64,000 nt of DNA, from positions 1 through 64,000 of the forward strand of contig NZ_JARKOZ010000213.1 of NCBI RefSeq assembly GCF_029978005.1, given 5' to 3'. The first letter of the stretch is position 1, and every line of letters starts with the position of its first letter. The position numbers were made by a program, and so were the translations under genes. Shown here piece by piece: positions 1 to 8,575 of this stretch. Below the pieces are notes generated by a model. The model had not been told where the DNA came from and did not search any database. It was given only the letters and a program-made list of their open reading frames with translations. This stretch comes from Solidesulfovibrio sp. GTDB lineage: Bacteria > Desulfobacterota > Desulfovibrionia > Desulfovibrionales > Desulfovibrionaceae.

Positions 1-302
1 TTGGTGCACTCGCCCGCCACGAAGTCGAAGTGCGGGGTGTGGCCGCGCACCACCGCGCCCAGGCAGATCACGGCGGCGTACTTGCCCGAGGCGGCCAGCT
101 TCTTGGCGGCCAGGGGCATCTCGAAGGCTCCGGGCACGCGCACGATGGTCAGGTTCTCGCGCTCGGCGCCGTGGCGCAGCAGGTAGTCCACCGCGCCGCC
201 CACCAGGCGGTCCACGATGGTGTCGTTGAAACGGGCGGCCAGGATGGCGAAGGAGAGGCCCTTGGCCGTCATCTGGCCTTCGACGGTGCGAATGTGGTGC
301 AT
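1..302 (-). CDS. ribH: 6,7-dimethyl-8-ribityllumazine synthase, C-terminus cut by window edge
   Basis: Lumazine synthase condenses 5-amino-6-ribitylamino-uracil with 3,4-dihydroxy-2-butanone 4-phosphate, the penultimate step of riboflavin synthesis, in the cytoplasm. The visible 100 residues start [20 protein letters not shown] and include [32 protein letters not shown] and [12 protein letters not shown], all typical of the family, which is usually about 155 residues. About a third of the protein therefore lies outside the window. The ATG is 10 bp downstream of the ribBA stop, so the two genes are almost certainly co-transcribed and supply consecutive steps. Confidence 0.95.
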   Translation of the reverse strand, partial: MHHIRTVEGQMTAKGLSFAILAARFNDTIVDRLVGGAVDYLLRHGAERENLTIVRVPGAFEMPLAAKKLAASGKYAAVICLGAVVRGHTPHFDFVAGECT

Positions 303-312
303 GGCTGTATCC

Positions 313-1524
313 TTACTTGTTCTCAAGGTTGTGCATGTGGCCCATCTTTTCTTTCTTGGTGAGCAGATAGTCGATGTTCTGCTCGCAGGCGTTCATCTCG
401 ATGGGCACGCGCTCCACCACTTCGAGGCCGTAGCCTTCGAGGCCGACGATCTTTTTCGGGTTGTTGGTCATGAGCCGCATCTTGGACACGCCCAGGGCGA
501 CCAGAATCTGGGCTCCGGTGCCGTATTCGCGCAGGTCGGCCTTGAATCCCAGGCGCAGGTTGGCGTCCACGGTGTCGAGGCCCTGCTCCTGGAGGGCGTA
601 GGCCTTGATCTTGTTGGCCAGGCCGATGCCCCGGCCTTCCTGGCGCATATAAAGGATGACGCCCTTGCCCTCGGTCTCGATCATGCGCATGGCTTCGTGG
701 AGCTGGTTGCCGCAGTCGCAGCGCAGCGACCCGAACACGTCGCCGGTCAGGCACTCGCTGTGCACGCGCACGAGCACGGGCTGGTCGGGATGGATGTCGC
801 CCTTGACCAGGGCGATGTGGGTCTTGTTGTCCTCGCTGGCGGTGAAGGCCACGGCGCGGAAGGTGCCGAAGGCCGTGGGCAGGCCGGCCTCGGCCACCTT
901 GGTCACGGCCAGGCGGCCGAACTTCAGGCGGTAGCGGATGAGGTCGGCCACGGTCGCGATCTTGATGCCGTGCTTCTCGGCGAATTCCACGAGGTCCGGC
1001 ATGCGGGCCATGTTGCCGTCCTCGCGCATGATCTCGCAGATGACGGCGGCGGGCTTGAGCCCGGCCAGGCGCGCCAGGTCCACCGAGCCCTCGGTCTGGC
1101 CGGCGCGGTCGAGCACGCCGCCTTCCTTGGCCCGCAACGGAAAGATGTGCCCCGGGGTGACGAGGTCGTCCGGGGTCGCGCCGTCGGCCACGGCGGCCAG
1201 GATGGTGGTGGCGCGGTCGAAGGCGGAGATGCCCGTGGACACCCCTACCTTGGCCTCGATGGAGACGGTGAACCCGGTGCCGAAGGGGGACTTGTTGTCC
1301 GTGGTCATCATGGGCAGCTTGAGCTGGTCCACGATGTCCGGGGCAAGCGACAGGCAGATGAGTCCCCGGCCGTGGGTGGCCATGAAGTTGATGAGTTCCG
1401 GGGTGACCTTTTCGGCGGCGACGGTGAGGTCGCCTTCGTTTTCGCGGTCTTCGTCGTCGACGAGGATGACCATGCGTCCGGAACGGATTTCCTCGATGGC
1501 TTCCTCGATGGGGCTGATGCGCAT
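313..1524 (-). CDS. ribBA: Bifunctional 3,4-dihydroxy-2-butanone-4-phosphate synthase / GTP cyclohydrolase II
   Basis: The protein has 403 residues. The N-terminal half (about 1-205) is RibB, with the acidic active-site run [21 protein letters not shown] and [14 protein letters not shown]; it makes the four-carbon precursor from ribulose 5-phosphate. The C-terminal half (about 210-400) is RibA, with the zinc-binding [10 protein letters not shown] and [10 protein letters not shown]; it opens GTP. I chose the ATG at 1524 because GAGGG precedes it at about 10 nt and the protein then begins [16 protein letters not shown]. An upstream in-frame extension to 1608 would run into the repeat element at 1553-1657 and is unlikely. 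No FMN riboswitch was seen in the leader. The gene heads an operon with ribH. Confidence 0.96.
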   Translation of the reverse strand: MRISPIEEAIEEIRSGRMVILVDDEDRENEGDLTVAAEKVTPELINFMATHGRGLICLSLAPDIVDQLKLPMMTTDNKSPFGTGFTVSIEAKVGVSTGISAFDRATTILAAVADGATPDDLVTPGHIFPLRAKEGGVLDRAGQTEGSVDLARLAGLKPAAVICEIMREDGNMARMPDLVEFAEKHGIKIATVADLIRYRLKFGRLAVTKVAEAGLPTAFGTFRAVAFTASEDNKTHIALVKGDIHPDQPVLVRVHSECLTGDVFGSLRCDCGNQLHEAMRMIETEGKGVILYMRQEGRGIGLANKIKAYALQEQGLDTVDANLRLGFKADLREYGTGAQILVALGVSKMRLMTNNPKKIVGLEGYGLEVVERVPIEMNACEQNIDYLLTKKEKMGHMHNLENK

Positions 1525-1552
1525 AAGTGAATATCCCTCGTTTGGACGGCTC

Positions 1553-1657
1553 GTGTCGCATCCACGAGGTCCGTGCATGCGTAGCCTCGTGATAACACCT
1601 TTGAACAACTTACTTTTATCTTAAAAAATACTGACGTATTTTTTAAGGAAGCAACAC
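1553..1657. mobile_element. 105-bp inverted-repeat element, copy A (MITE-like), upstream of ribBA
   Basis: The ends are imperfect terminal inverted repeats: GTGTCGCATCC on the left, and the reverse complement of the right end is GTGTTGCTTCC (9 of 11 match). At 1620-1647 it carries a perfect 12-bp palindrome, CTTAAAAAATAC, loop TGAC, then its complement. Copy B at 44035-44139 has the same length, the same ends and the same 12-4-12 hairpin in the same internal position. It lies within the ribBA leader, about 30 bp from the start codon, so it may also affect ribBA expression. Its mobile nature is inferred; no transposase is present. Confidence 0.5.
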
Positions 1658-1832
1658 TTGCTGCGGCCCTTGTGGAAAAGACCAAAGACCCGGGCGGACC
1701 GGGTCCAAGGGGGAAATAGTCTACGTCAGGGGGGTTGGCAAGACAAGGGCGCGAGGTTTCCCCGGCCGGGAGCCCCTCAGGCGGCCAGGGCCGCCCGAAC
1801 GAATTCCGGCGGCGGCATCGTGGCCGCCGGCG

Positions 1833-2264
1833 CTACCGGATGAAGTAGCCGGCGGCGCGCCAGACGCCGTCGGGCTCGCGAGAAAAGGCGACCGTTTCGA
1901 AGGCTTCCTTCTTGTTGGAAAAGCCGGTGGCGAATTCCATGACCACGTAGGCCCCGTCCGGCGCGCCGGGCAGGCTCGGAAGGCTCTTGGCCTTGGTGAC
2001 CTGCCGGGAAACGAGCGTTCCCAGGGGCTTGCGAAAGGCGGTCAGGGCCGTTTCCCAATCCTTTTGCGTGACCGTGCCCTTGAAGAAGGCCGAGGCCTCG
2101 GGCCAGCTCTTGGCATAGGCCCCGGCATCGATGCCGGCCAGCCAGGTTTTGGCCGCCTCCACGGCCGGCTTCTGGTCGTCGGCGATGGGCGCGGCCTCCT
2201 CGGCCAGGGCCAGGGCCGGCAGGAGCATCAGGACGCACAGCAGCACGGCGGACAGGATCTTCAT
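1833..2264 (-). CDS. Secreted DUF4019-like protein
   Basis: A 143-residue protein with a clear Sec signal peptide (MKILSAVLLCVLMLLPALALA, cleavage near residue 21). The mature part resembles DUF4019: a lone alpha/beta domain with AAKTWLAGIDAGAYAKSW, FRKPLGTLVSRQV and YVVMEFATGFSNKKEAFETV, ending near GVWRAAGYFIR. It is expected in the periplasm; the family function is unknown. The ATG is preceded by GGAGG (2267-2271). It is transcribed away from the FAD oxidoreductase and is probably monocistronic. Confidence 0.85.
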   Translation of the reverse strand: MKILSAVLLCVLMLLPALALAEEAAPIADDQKPAVEAAKTWLAGIDAGAYAKSWPEASAFFKGTVTQKDWETALTAFRKPLGTLVSRQVTKAKSLPSLPGAPDGAYVVMEFATGFSNKKEAFETVAFSREPDGVWRAAGYFIR

Positions 2265-2366
2265 GGAACCTCCGGAAAAGGCGGGTTTCCGGGATTATGC
2301 CCCGGCGGCCTTCGGCCGTCCAGGTCCGGGCCTTGCCCGCCAGGGCCGGTTGCGGGATGGTGGCCC

Positions 2367-3749
2367 ATGGACCCGAATACCTCTCCCCCTGTCGCTTTTC
2401 TGCCCCCCGTGGACGTGCTGGTCCTCGGGGCCGGCCTGGCCGGGCTGCGGGCCGCCCTGGCCGCCCTGGAAGCCGCGCCCGGGGCGGCGGTGGCCGTGGC
2501 CGCGCCCCTGGCCGGGCCGTCCGGCTCGTCCTTCGTCAACCTAAACGGCCGGCTGGGCCTGCACGCCCCGGAAACCGACGCGGCGCGCGAGGCCTTTTGC
2601 CGCGAGGCCCTGGCCGTGGCCGGGCCGGGGCTGGTCGTGCCCGAACTGACGGCCGTGCTGGCCGCCGAGGCCTTGCCGCGCCGTCTCGAACTCGAGGCCC
2701 TGGGCGCGGCCTTCGATCGCGAACCGGACGGCCGGCTGCGCCTGTACGGTTCCTGCTTCAGCCCGGATTCGCGCCGCGCCGCCCTGCTCGTCGATCTGCC
2801 GGGCCTGCGGCGGCTCCTTTGGCGGCGCATCAAGGCGGCCGGCGGCCGCAGCCTTGCCGGGACGACCGCGCTTTCCCTGGCGCGCGAGCCTGGCGGGGCC
2901 GTCCTCGGGGCGCTTCTGGAGGACGCGTCGGGAAGCCTTCTTTTGCAGCCGGCCGGGGCGACGGTGGCGGCCATGGGCGGCACGGCCCCGCTTTTTCTCC
3001 GGCACCAGGCCGGCGGCGGCAACCCCGGCTTCGGCCACGGCCTGCTGGCCGAAGCCGGGGCGCGCCTGGCCAATGCCGAATACCTGCAATGGATGTGGGC
3101 GGGCCTGGCCGACCGCCGCTTCTGGCCGGTGTGGAGCCTGCTGGACGGCACGGCCGTGGCCGGCGCGCCCCTGCCCGGGGAGGTGGCCCGGGCCGCCGTC
3201 GGGAGGGAGGGGCATTGCCCCCTGGGCCACGGCCTGGAGGACGCCGCCCTGGACCTGTGGCTGGCGCAGCGGGCCGACGCGGACGGCGTCGTGGTCGTGA
3301 CCCGGGGCGGGGAGCGCCTGGAGGTGGCGCTTTTTGCCCACGCCGCCAACGGCGGGGCGGTGGTCGACGCCCGGGGCCGCACGGACGTGCCGGCGCTTTT
3401 TGCCGCCGGCGAGTGCGCCACGGGCATGCACGGGGCCAACCGGATCGGCGGGGCCATGGTGGCGGCCTGCCTGGTGTTCGGGGCCAGAGCCGGGGAAACG
3501 GCCGCCCGCGAGGCTTGGCGGCCCGAAGCCCCGGCCCTGGCCCGGGGCTTGGCGGCCTGCCTGGAGGGGTTCGGACGCGACCGGGAAGAGGAGCGGGAGG
3601 TTGTTTCCTGGTTGGCCCGAACCTTGCAAAAGCATGCATCACCGCGTCGGAACCCTGACGCGACAGCCGTTTGGCGACTTCTCCGGCAACGCCTGGGGCA
3701 GACGCGGGACCGTCCGTCCCGGCTCAGGCTCGCCAGTCTGGCACGGTAA
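2367..3749 (+). CDS. FAD-dependent oxidoreductase of the fumarate reductase/L-aspartate oxidase flavoprotein type
   Basis: The 460-residue protein begins with an FAD-binding Rossmann motif (VDVLVLGAGLAGLRAALAAL, about residues 14-33) and ends with the second FAD signature of this superfamily (PALFAAGECATGMHGANRIGG). That layout is the fumarate reductase/NadB/GlpB flavoprotein fold. It is shorter than NadB (about 530 residues) and lacks an obvious NadB substrate signature, so the substrate is not assigned. No partner iron-sulfur or quinone subunit lies nearby. The start is uncertain because an open frame continues upstream to 2064; I took the ATG at 2367 because the flavin motif follows directly. 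Confidence 0.7.
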   Translation: MDPNTSPPVAFLPPVDVLVLGAGLAGLRAALAALEAAPGAAVAVAAPLAGPSGSSFVNLNGRLGLHAPETDAAREAFCREALAVAGPGLVVPELTAVLAAEALPRRLELEALGAAFDREPDGRLRLYGSCFSPDSRRAALLVDLPGLRRLLWRRIKAAGGRSLAGTTALSLAREPGGAVLGALLEDASGSLLLQPAGATVAAMGGTAPLFLRHQAGGGNPGFGHGLLAEAGARLANAEYLQWMWAGLADRRFWPVWSLLDGTAVAGAPLPGEVARAAVGREGHCPLGHGLEDAALDLWLAQRADADGVVVVTRGGERLEVALFAHAANGGAVVDARGRTDVPALFAAGECATGMHGANRIGGAMVAACLVFGARAGETAAREAWRPEAPALARGLAACLEGFGRDREEEREVVSWLARTLQKHASPRRNPDATAVWRLLRQRLGQTRDRPSRLRLASLAR

Positions 3750-3896
3750 AGTTTTTCGCCGCGCGCGCCGATAATTGTTTTGACGGCGAACGGTCGGGAA
3801 GCGGCGCTTTCCGGGGCGAAGGCCGTGGAGTCGTGAGGCGGCGGGATTTTTGTCCATGGGTTGTGCTGGGGGAATGTCCCTGATAGGAACACGCAT

Positions 3897-4547
3897 GTGC
3901 AACAAAATGATCGAGTTATGAGCAGTTTGCCGGCGCTTCCCCTGGCCACCCAGTATTTCGCCCCCAGCCGCGACGCCTGGGTGCTGGCCATCCTGGACGC
4001 CCTGCGCCACGACAGCGGGCTTTCCCAGCGCGACCTGGCCCGGCGCCTCGGTTTAAGCGGCGCGGTGGTCAACCAGCACCTGCGCGAACTCCAGGAGCGC
4101 GGGCTCATCCGCTTCGAAGCGCGAAACGGCAAGAGCTACCGCTACATCCCCACCCAGGAAGGCGAGGACGTCCACGCCGAAATGGCCCGGGGGTTTTCCA
4201 GCGAGGCCATCCGCATCTATTCCGCCCTCAAGCGCCAGGTGGGCGACCGCCTCAAGGAACTGGCGCATCGCGACATCGAACGCATCGCCCTGTTCGGCGC
4301 CTCGGAAACCTGCGAGGTCGCCCTGTCCGTTTTGGCGGCCATGCCGGTCAAGGTCGTGGCCATGGTGGACAACGACCCGGACAAGCAGGGCTCGATCTTT
4401 CACGGCTACGTCGTGTCTCCTCCGCATGTCCTCGAGATGGTGGATTGCCAGGCCGTACTCATCACGTCGTTCGGGCGGCGGGACGAGATTCGTCAACAAC
4501 TAGAGCCCCTGTGTCGCGCCCGGGGGATGGAGATGGTGAGCCTATGA
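3897..4547 (+). CDS. Winged-helix regulator with C-terminal Rossmann-like sensor domain
   Basis: Residues about 25-90 form a winged HTH (SGLSQRDLARRLGLSGAVVNQHLRELQERGLIRFE), like the Lrp/MarR-type fold. Residues about 120-216 form a nucleotide-binding-like domain (IERIALFGASETCEVALSVL, VVAMVDNDPDKQG) that resembles PglD/CoA-binding N-terminal domains. This suggests a regulator that senses a nucleotide-linked metabolite. The gene overlaps neuB by 4 bp (ATGA), so both are translated from one message and the regulator probably controls this sugar locus. Start: GTG at 3897 has AGGA 8 nt upstream; an ATG at 3918 is the alternative but has a poor ribosome site. Confidence 0.75.
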   Translation: MQQNDRVMSSLPALPLATQYFAPSRDAWVLAILDALRHDSGLSQRDLARRLGLSGAVVNQHLRELQERGLIRFEARNGKSYRYIPTQEGEDVHAEMARGFSSEAIRIYSALKRQVGDRLKELAHRDIERIALFGASETCEVALSVLAAMPVKVVAMVDNDPDKQGSIFHGYVVSPPHVLEMVDCQAVLITSFGRRDEIRQQLEPLCRARGMEMVSL

Positions 4548-5683
4548 GCACTGAGCAAAGCATCCGCCTGGCTTCCGGCCGGCGTATCGGACACGGTGAA
4601 CCCTGCTTTCTCGTCGCGGAAATAGGCAACAACCACCAGGGCGAGCTGGCCCGGGCCCGGGAAATGGTGCATGCCGCGGCCGAGGCCGGAGCCGACGCCG
4701 TCAAGTTCCAGAAGCGCGACATGGACGCCCTTTTCACCCAGGCCGGCCTGTCCGCCCCCTACGGCGGGGCCAACAGCTTCGGCCCCACCTACGGCGAGCA
4801 CCGCCTGGCCCTGGAGCTTTCCCTGGACGACATGGCCGAGCTCAAGGCCCTGTCCGAATCCTTGGGGCTGGTCTTTTTCGCCTCGGCCTGGGACGCGGTC
4901 AGCGCCCGGGAGATGCTCGAACTCGGCATGGAGCTTTTCAAGGTCTGCTCGGCCGACGTGGTCAACATCCCCATGCTGCGCCTGGTCGGCGAGGCCGGCG
5001 TGCCGGTGGTCATGTCCACGGGCATGAGCCTCTGGCCGGACATCGACGTGGCCGTGGCCGAGATGCGCCGCTACCACGAACGCATCGTGCTCCTGCATTG
5101 CAACAGCTCCTACCCCTGCCCGGACGAACTGGTGGGGCTGCCGGTCATGCACGCCCTGGCCCGGCGCTACGGGCTGCCGGTCGGCTACTCCGGCCACGAG
5201 GCCGGCCTCGGGCCGAGCGTGGCCGCGGCCGTCCTCGGCGCCTGCGTGGTGGAGCGCCATTTCACCCTGGACCGCACCCAGCGCGGCACGGACCATCAGG
5301 CTTCCCTGGAGCCGGCCGCCTTCGCCGCCATGCGCTCCATGATCCGCGAGGCCGAGGCCGCCATGCTGCTCACCGAAAAGCAGCTTTGCCCGGCGGAACT
5401 GGCCTCGGCCGGCAAGCTGCGCAAGAGCATCGTCTTCGCCCGGGACCTGCCGGCCGGCCACGTGCTGACCCCGGCCGACGTCACGGTCAAATGCCCGGGC
5501 AACGGCATCTCGCCCGTGCATTGGGACGAGGTGCTCGGGGCGCGGCTGACCCGCAGCGTCGCCTGCGAGGAGCTCGTGGACTGGAACTCGCTGCTGCTTT
5601 CCGACCCGGCCGCCGAGGCCGCCGCCGTGCCGGGGACGCCCAAGGGCCGGCGGCGCAAGGAAGCGGCGGGCGAACGGTCCTGA
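4544..5683 (+). CDS. neuB: NeuB/PseI/LegI-family nonulosonic (sialic) acid synthase
   Basis: This 379-residue enzyme condenses phosphoenolpyruvate with an amino-hexose to make a nine-carbon sugar (neuraminic, pseudaminic or legionaminic type). Visible family motifs are FLVAEIGNNHQGELARAREM near the N-terminus, AGADAVKFQKR, FFASAWDAVSA, STGMS, the active-site HCNSSYPCP, GYSGHEAG and ERHFTLDRTQRGTDH. The C-terminal 90 residues hold the SAF antifreeze-like domain (LRKSIVFARDLPAGHVLTP) that closes the active site. The start overlaps the regulator's stop by 4 bp. Which sugar is made cannot be told from sequence alone; no cytidylyltransferase (NeuA) is in the window. Confidence 0.92.
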   Translation: MSTEQSIRLASGRRIGHGEPCFLVAEIGNNHQGELARAREMVHAAAEAGADAVKFQKRDMDALFTQAGLSAPYGGANSFGPTYGEHRLALELSLDDMAELKALSESLGLVFFASAWDAVSAREMLELGMELFKVCSADVVNIPMLRLVGEAGVPVVMSTGMSLWPDIDVAVAEMRRYHERIVLLHCNSSYPCPDELVGLPVMHALARRYGLPVGYSGHEAGLGPSVAAAVLGACVVERHFTLDRTQRGTDHQASLEPAAFAAMRSMIREAEAAMLLTEKQLCPAELASAGKLRKSIVFARDLPAGHVLTPADVTVKCPGNGISPVHWDEVLGARLTRSVACEELVDWNSLLLSDPAAEAAAVPGTPKGRRRKEAAGERS

Positions 5684-5726
5684 TGCCGGACGGCGGCGGG
5701 AAGATTCGGCGGCACGGGAACACGGC

Positions 5727-6683
5727 ATGCGCATCGTGATGATCGCGGAGAACGATCCGGCCGGCGTGGGGTCGCTGCTGCGAAACGCCCTGCACCGCCA
5801 TACGGACCACGTCTGCCGGCTGGTCACCACCCAGACGCGCTACACCCACGCCTGGGAAAAGGACCTGCACGTGCCGGACCTGGACGCGGCCGGCCGCGAG
5901 GAGCTGACGGCGGTCCTCGAATCCGCCGACATCCTGCATTTCCACATGCTCGCCGACGAGCACATGCCGCTCGGGGAGGTGACGGCCGCGCCGTTTCTTT
6001 CCGGCAAGGCCATCGTGCACCACCATCACGGGCACCACGTCTTTCGGGCCAATCCGGAGATGTTCCAGAAGAAGTACCGCGACCTCGGCCGGCGCAACCT
6101 GCTCGTGAGCACGCCGGATCTGCTTAAAAAACTCCCCGGCGCGCGCTGGCAGCCCAACCTCGTGCCGGAACACCTGCCCGCCTACAAGCCCGCGCCACGC
6201 CGGCCCGACGGCAAGGTGCGCCTGGCCCATTCGCCCACGCGCAAGGACCTCAAAAACACCGACGACCTGTTGGCCGTGTGCCGCGACCTCGCCCCGGCCC
6301 TGCCCATGCTCGAGCTCGAGCTCATCGACGACGTGCCCCACGTGGAGTGCCTGGCCCGCAAGCAGGCCTGCGACCTGGCCTTCGACCACATGCAGGGCTA
6401 CTACGGCATGGCCTCCCTGGAGGCCCTGTCCCAGGGGCTGCCGACCATCGCCGGCCTCGACGACTGGAACATCGCGACCATCCGCGGCTACTTCTCCTGC
6501 GACGCCCTGCCCTGGGTGGTGGCCCGCGACCGCGAGGCCCTGGCCGCGGCCGTGCGCCGGCTGGTCCTCGACCCGCACGAGCGCGCCGCCCTCGGGGCGG
6601 CTTCCCGCCGGTTCATGGAAACCGTCTGGACCGAGGCGCGCCTGACCGCCGACCTGGTCCGCTTCTACGAAAATCTCGCCTGA
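5727..6683 (+). CDS. GT-B type glycosyltransferase
   Basis: The 318-residue protein has a two-Rossmann layout. The N-terminal half begins MRIVMIAENDPAGVGSLL and has a histidine-rich stretch, IVHHHHGHHVF. The C-terminal half has GKVRLAHSPTRKDLKNTDDL and a donor-binding segment, YYGMASLEALSQGLPTIAG, which matches the E-x7-E/P-G region of GT4-like enzymes. It lies 43 bp after neuB in the same direction, so it probably adds a sugar to the nonulosonate-bearing glycan. Acceptor and donor are not known. Its 3' end overlaps the convergent Maf-like gene by 19 bp. Confidence 0.8.
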   Translation: MRIVMIAENDPAGVGSLLRNALHRHTDHVCRLVTTQTRYTHAWEKDLHVPDLDAAGREELTAVLESADILHFHMLADEHMPLGEVTAAPFLSGKAIVHHHHGHHVFRANPEMFQKKYRDLGRRNLLVSTPDLLKKLPGARWQPNLVPEHLPAYKPAPRRPDGKVRLAHSPTRKDLKNTDDLLAVCRDLAPALPMLELELIDDVPHVECLARKQACDLAFDHMQGYYGMASLEALSQGLPTIAGLDDWNIATIRGYFSCDALPWVVARDREALAAAVRRLVLDPHERAALGAASRRFMETVWTEARLTADLVRFYENLA

Positions 6684-8488
6684 TCGCCGCCCTCCGCTTC
6701 GCTTTCCTCCTCCAACGCCAATGGCCGGAAGGCCAGCAGTGCGTCCGCGGCCACCACGTTGTCGAAGGCCATGAGCGACAAGGCGTAGCGGAACTCCCTG
6801 GCGCAGTCCGCGCCGAGGATCACCGCCTCCTGATGGAGCATCCAGTCGCCGACGGCCGCCAGCGCCAGGCCGCCGCCGGAGGGCATGGGCTCCTCGTAGC
6901 CCATGGCCTCGATGCCGCGAAAAAGCCAGTTCCAGCCCGGCCGCCATAGGGAGAGCAGCCGGCGCAGCCGCTTCTCCTCCGCCGCCGTGGCCAGCACGGG
7001 CACGGGACGGCCCTTGTCCGCCAGCAGGTGCAGCGTCGCGACGTTGCGGGCGAAGCGGGCGGCCTGGAAAAGCTCCTCGGCCAGGTTGGCGGCCAGGTCG
7101 AAGCGGCTTTCCTCGTTGACGGGGCGAAACCAGGGCAGGTTGGCGGCCACGTAGCGGAAGCAGGGGTGGTGCGTGACCTTTTCGCGGTCGGCCAGACGCA
7201 TGCAGGCCATGAGGTCGCGGTCGCGGCGGGCTTCGTCCAGGCGACGGGCGTACTGGGCGCGCAGGGCGCGCAGGGAGACTTCTTCCTTGTCGGCGTCGGC
7301 GGCGTCGGCCTTGGCCAGGAAGGCGCTCTTGTCGAGGACCGGGGCGTCGAGGGCCGTTTCCATGGAGGTCGGCGCGAACAGGCCCGGATCGAGGAGGCTC
7401 GTGTCCGAAAGGTTGCCGAAGGCCGTGCCCTGGGCGGCCTGGATGGCCTGGGCGAAAAATTCGGCCTCGGCCGCCGTGGCGAAGTACTGCAGCGTGGTGC
7501 GCGCCTGCTTTCCGGCGGCGTCGGGAAGCAGCAACGTGCCGTCCGGGCCGCTGGCCAGCGGGGCGTGGTGGTCCGGCAGGGCCGCTTCCGGGCTCGCTGC
7601 GGCTTCGTTGTAGTAGACGTCCCGGCCAAGCAGACGCAGGTCGGCTCCGGCCAGAAGCACGCGCGGGGCGTGGAGCGCCTCGGCGCAGCCCAGGCAGGGC
7701 AAAAGCGAACTGAGCCACGATTCCCGGATGCGGGCTTTGTTGGGCAGGACGCCGAGGTTGAAGCTGTCGATGAAGAAGACCCGGCGAAAGTGCGCGGCGA
7801 AGGACTGGATCGGCGCCATGGACAGGGCCAGGAGCACGGATTCGGGAAAACGGTCGGAAGGATGGTGGAAATGCGTCTGGATGGGCACGGTGTCGAGTTG
7901 GAGCAGCACGTCCGGGTCGACGCCGTGGCGTCGCAGGAAAGGCAGCGCCCGGGAGATGGTCACCGTGAGGTGGCGACGGGCGAGTTCCTTGATGTGCGGC
8001 GCGAGCAGGGCCAGGGAAGGGCCGGGGAGCAGCAGCAGGCAGGGCAGCCCCACCTGCTGTTTTTCGAGCTTGTCCACCAGACTGTGGCGCAGGTGCAGGG
8101 GCGTGTTGCGCAGCATGTCGAGGTCGTGCAGGTATTCCGGCGGCGTGTCCTGGGGCCGCAGGCCCAGCGGGTCGGGCACCCGGGTGGTCAGGGCCGGCAT
8201 GTATACGTATTTCGTGAAGAGCAGGGCCAGGAGCTTTTGGGCCTGGAGCGTTTCGGCCGGCCGGGCGGCATGCTCCCGGGAGGCGGTCGCCACCACGAGT
8301 CCCCCGGACATGCGCGCCGGATCGAGGGCGGCCAGTTCCCGAAGGACCTGGTCCGTGACGGTTTCGGCCACGTAGACGAGGGCATCGTCGCGCTGGGGCA
8401 AGCGGTCGGGCCGGCCGAGGCAGACCAGGAATTCTTCCGTCAATTCGGGAACGACATCGGTGACGGCCGTGAACACGGGAACGGGCAT
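6665..8488 (-). CDS. Maf-like DUF115 protein (MptE-like), probable glycan/flagellin modification factor
   Basis: The 607-residue protein has the central DUF115/MAF_flag10 signature: LPCLLLLPGPSLALL followed by LTVTISRALPFLRRHGVDPDVLLQLD, FFIDSFNLGVLPNKAR and later RVLLAGADLRLLGRD. Motility-associated factor (Maf) proteins of this family transfer or ligate nonulosonic acids onto flagellin, which fits the neuB operon that converges on it. The C-terminal part (about 450-607) is helical and not assigned. No flagellar genes are in the window, so the target is inferred. The start ATG at 8488 agrees with a family-like N-terminus; AAGGATG precedes it. Confidence 0.75.
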   Translation of the reverse strand: MPVPVFTAVTDVVPELTEEFLVCLGRPDRLPQRDDALVYVAETVTDQVLRELAALDPARMSGGLVVATASREHAARPAETLQAQKLLALLFTKYVYMPALTTRVPDPLGLRPQDTPPEYLHDLDMLRNTPLHLRHSLVDKLEKQQVGLPCLLLLPGPSLALLAPHIKELARRHLTVTISRALPFLRRHGVDPDVLLQLDTVPIQTHFHHPSDRFPESVLLALSMAPIQSFAAHFRRVFFIDSFNLGVLPNKARIRESWLSSLLPCLGCAEALHAPRVLLAGADLRLLGRDVYYNEAAASPEAALPDHHAPLASGPDGTLLLPDAAGKQARTTLQYFATAAEAEFFAQAIQAAQGTAFGNLSDTSLLDPGLFAPTSMETALDAPVLDKSAFLAKADAADADKEEVSLRALRAQYARRLDEARRDRDLMACMRLADREKVTHHPCFRYVAANLPWFRPVNEESRFDLAANLAEELFQAARFARNVATLHLLADKGRPVPVLATAAEEKRLRRLLSLWRPGWNWLFRGIEAMGYEEPMPSGGGLALAAVGDWMLHQEAVILGADCAREFRYALSLMAFDNVVAADALLAFRPLALEEESEAEGGDQARFS

Positions 8489-8575
8489 GGGGGCATCCTT
8501 GTCCTGAAATGTGGCGGCACGATAGGGCGCTTGCCGCCGTGCCGCAAGCCTGCCCGCCGTGGCCAGGGGCGGGGC

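Noticed and set aside
1525-1832. FMN riboswitch upstream of ribBA
   Set aside because: No conserved RFN helices or FMN aptamer motifs were seen; the leader is occupied by the inverted-repeat element.
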